From a bacterium MnTg04 (GTDB lineage Bacteria; Pseudomonadota; Gammaproteobacteria; Steroidobacterales; MnTg04), in assembly GCA_008975185.1 (NCBI GenBank), contig BFAU01000088.1:1-7608 (forward strand): a stretch of DNA of 7,608 bases, in the 5' to 3' direction. Within the stretch, counting starts at the first letter, position 1. Each line of letters starts with the position of its first letter. The translations under genes and the position numbers were made by a program. The notes below the pieces were generated by a model. The model had not been told where the DNA came from and searched no databases. It was given only the letters and a program-made list of their open reading frames with translations. Positions 6,436 to 7,608 of this stretch are shown piece after piece.

Positions 6436-6441
6436 ATAATA
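6436..6441 (-). promoter_or_regulatory. Candidate -10 box upstream of the OmpA-family gene
   Basis: TATTAT (5 of 6 to the consensus) lies on the minus strand in the 116-bp gap between the phosphatase-kinase stop (6471) and the OmpA-family start (6354). The best hexamer 17 bp upstream (CTGTAC) hardly resembles a -35 box. The gap is long enough for a promoter, but this one is weak and cotranscription with the upstream gene is equally possible. Confidence 0.2.
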
Positions 6442-6470
6442 ACCGAATTTTCCTGCCGGTACAGCGCAGA

Positions 6471-7608
6471 TCAGGGCGACTGAATTTCGGCCCAGTTATT
6501 GATCAGGCTGTCGCGGCGTCTCAGCAAGGCGCGAATCTGGTCGCGGTTGATATAAGCGCCGAGTTCGGCGCTCAACCGCCTGGTATCCAGCGCGGCAAGC
6601 CGGTCGGCCATTTCCCGGGTCATCTTTAGCTCGCGCTCGCGCACGTACGGCGGCTTGTTGCGATAGGTTCGGAAACTGCGCGACTGGTCTATCAGTTTGA
6701 GCATCCAGTCGCCTTGCGTGTAGGTGACATTCTGTTGCGTGCGATCGTCGTTGTAGATCAGCGTGTCCCAGACGTACATCAGGTCGTGTTGCGGTTGCAG
6801 CGGACACCAGCCATCGGCCCTGATCTTCTCGCGGTTTTTTTTCAGCAGGCTGATCAACCCGTCCATCCAGAAGATCAGCGCGCCATCCTTGCCGTTTACA
6901 TTGCGTTCGACGGCGACCGGGACCATATCGAGACCCAGCATGCGATCCAGCCGGTAGGCGGCGATTTCATACTGCCAGCGGTCCGAGACGTTGAGCATGC
7001 GGTTTTTGTTCGGTCCGCGGCCGCGGCGAATTTCGGTCGACTCGGTCTTGAAAATCGCGTCCAGTTGAATGCCGTCTTTCTCCAGAGTCAGCCGGGTCGG
7101 CAGCGTGACGCCGACGGGGATCGCCTCGCTGCCAATCACCTTCGCGGTACGCAGAAATTCCGCCAGTTCATCATCCGACATACTATCGGGCCGGGCGCCC
7201 ACTTTTCTGGTTTGCACGGACGGGGATTCGAGGCTTGCCTGATCGAGGTAGCGGACCTGCAGACCATGCTCGTCGATAATCAATGTGGCGGCGCTGCCGC
7301 CGTAATACGAAGTCAACATGCCGGTGTCCAGCAGGATGATTCTGCCGTCATCGCGGCTTTCAACTTTTCGGCTCGCTGTAGTCGTGTGACCGAGCACCGC
7401 GCGTTGCACCTGCTGAGTCTCCAGCGCTCGCCTGGTGACGCTGCTTTCGCTGAGCGGATAACACAGCGCGCTGCCGCGATACCAGAGCGGGCCGTCAGCG
7501 TTGAACGCCAGGCCTTCATTGGCGGCCAGCAGATCGCTCGCGGCCAGACGGGTTTCCTCGGCTATATTTTCGTTGGCTGCCAGGGCTGTTGCGATGGCGA
7601 CCACAGCC
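6471..7608 (-). CDS. Metallophosphoesterase fused to a HipA/FAM20C-like atypical kinase (N-terminus outside the window)
   Basis: The frame is open to the right edge; a GTG at 7604 gives 377 residues, and I number from it, but the true start must lie further out because a domain is cut. Residues about 1-120 are the C-terminal part of a calcineurin-like metallophosphoesterase: DGPLWYRG (37-44), VLGHT (70-74, metal-binding His73) and LLDTGM followed by YYGG (91-103). After a linker with a short acidic helix (142-153), residues about 165-377 resemble an atypical kinase: K186 in AIFKTE (ATP), E213 in YEIAAYRLDRMLGLDMVP (helix C pair), the catalytic stretch NDDRTQQN (285-292, D287, N292) and D306 in LIDQSRSF (metal). 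The pattern N-x-D-R-x3-N followed by a D-x3-x-F element is that of HipA and FAM20C. Both activities are inferred. Location in the cell is unknown as the N-terminus is missing. An OmpA-family gene follows after 116 bp. Confidence 0.75.
   Translation of the reverse strand, partial: AVVAIATALAANENIAEETRLAASDLLAANEGLAFNADGPLWYRGSALCYPLSESSVTRRALETQQVQRAVLGHTTTASRKVESRDDGRIILLDTGMLTSYYGGSAATLIIDEHGLQVRYLDQASLESPSVQTRKVGARPDSMSDDELAEFLRTAKVIGSEAIPVGVTLPTRLTLEKDGIQLDAIFKTESTEIRRGRGPNKNRMLNVSDRWQYEIAAYRLDRMLGLDMVPVAVERNVNGKDGALIFWMDGLISLLKKNREKIRADGWCPLQPQHDLMYVWDTLIYNDDRTQQNVTYTQGDWMLKLIDQSRSFRTYRNKPPYVRERELKMTREMADRLAALDTRRLSAELGAYINRDQIRALLRRRDSLINNWAEIQSP

Noticed and set aside
5503..6483. Long open frame of 326 codons on the plus strand
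   Set aside because: It lies opposite the OmpA-family gene, whose domains and codon pattern are clear. The plus-strand translation is Arg/Ala-rich without any motif and has no ribosome site.
7602..7604. GTG as true start of the phosphatase-kinase gene, with its first residues read as a signal peptide
   Set aside because: The downstream motifs are those of the second half of a metallophosphoesterase, so the domain would be cut in two; the frame is also open to the window edge.

Overview
The window looks like chromosomal DNA of a GC-rich Gram-negative bacterium. An outer-membrane OmpA/OprF-type protein and Sec signal peptides support this. A gammaproteobacterium is my best guess, but no marker gene (rRNA, tRNA, ribosomal protein) is present to prove it. 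All six confident genes read on the minus strand, so the biological order is from right to left.

Right part (7608 to 5173). The first gene runs in from beyond the right edge. It encodes the C-terminal half of a calcineurin-like metallophosphoesterase fused to an atypical protein-kinase domain of the HipA/FAM20C type, with its active-site residues in place. Phosphatase and kinase chemistry in one chain is the most unusual thing here. A gap of 116 bp with a weak promoter candidate follows, then an exported OmpA-family protein: signal peptide, beta-barrel, three 30-residue calcium-type (thrombospondin type 3) repeats and a peptidoglycan-binding OmpA domain. A strong rho-independent terminator (5127-5159) closes this part.

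Middle and left part (5103 to 334). An exported metal-dependent amidohydrolase is followed on the same strand, after 62 bp, by a NeuC/LegG-type hydrolysing UDP-sugar 2-epimerase. This overlaps by 8 bp a DegT-family PLP aminotransferase, and 42 bp later comes a class I SAM methyltransferase with a long extra C-terminal region. The epimerase, aminotransferase and methyltransferase fit a tailoring set for a surface amino sugar, perhaps a nonulosonic acid such as a legionaminic-type sugar. The synthase and CMP-transferase that would settle this are not in the window. The amidohydrolase may only be a neighbour.

Left end (1 to 333). This AT-richer stretch has no confident gene. It holds several short hairpins, a plausible plus-strand promoter with a tiny Cys-rich reading frame, and, at the very edge, the likely first 29 codons of another minus-strand gene whose product begins like an exported or membrane protein. 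No tRNA, rRNA, CRISPR array, insertion sequence or transposase was seen.
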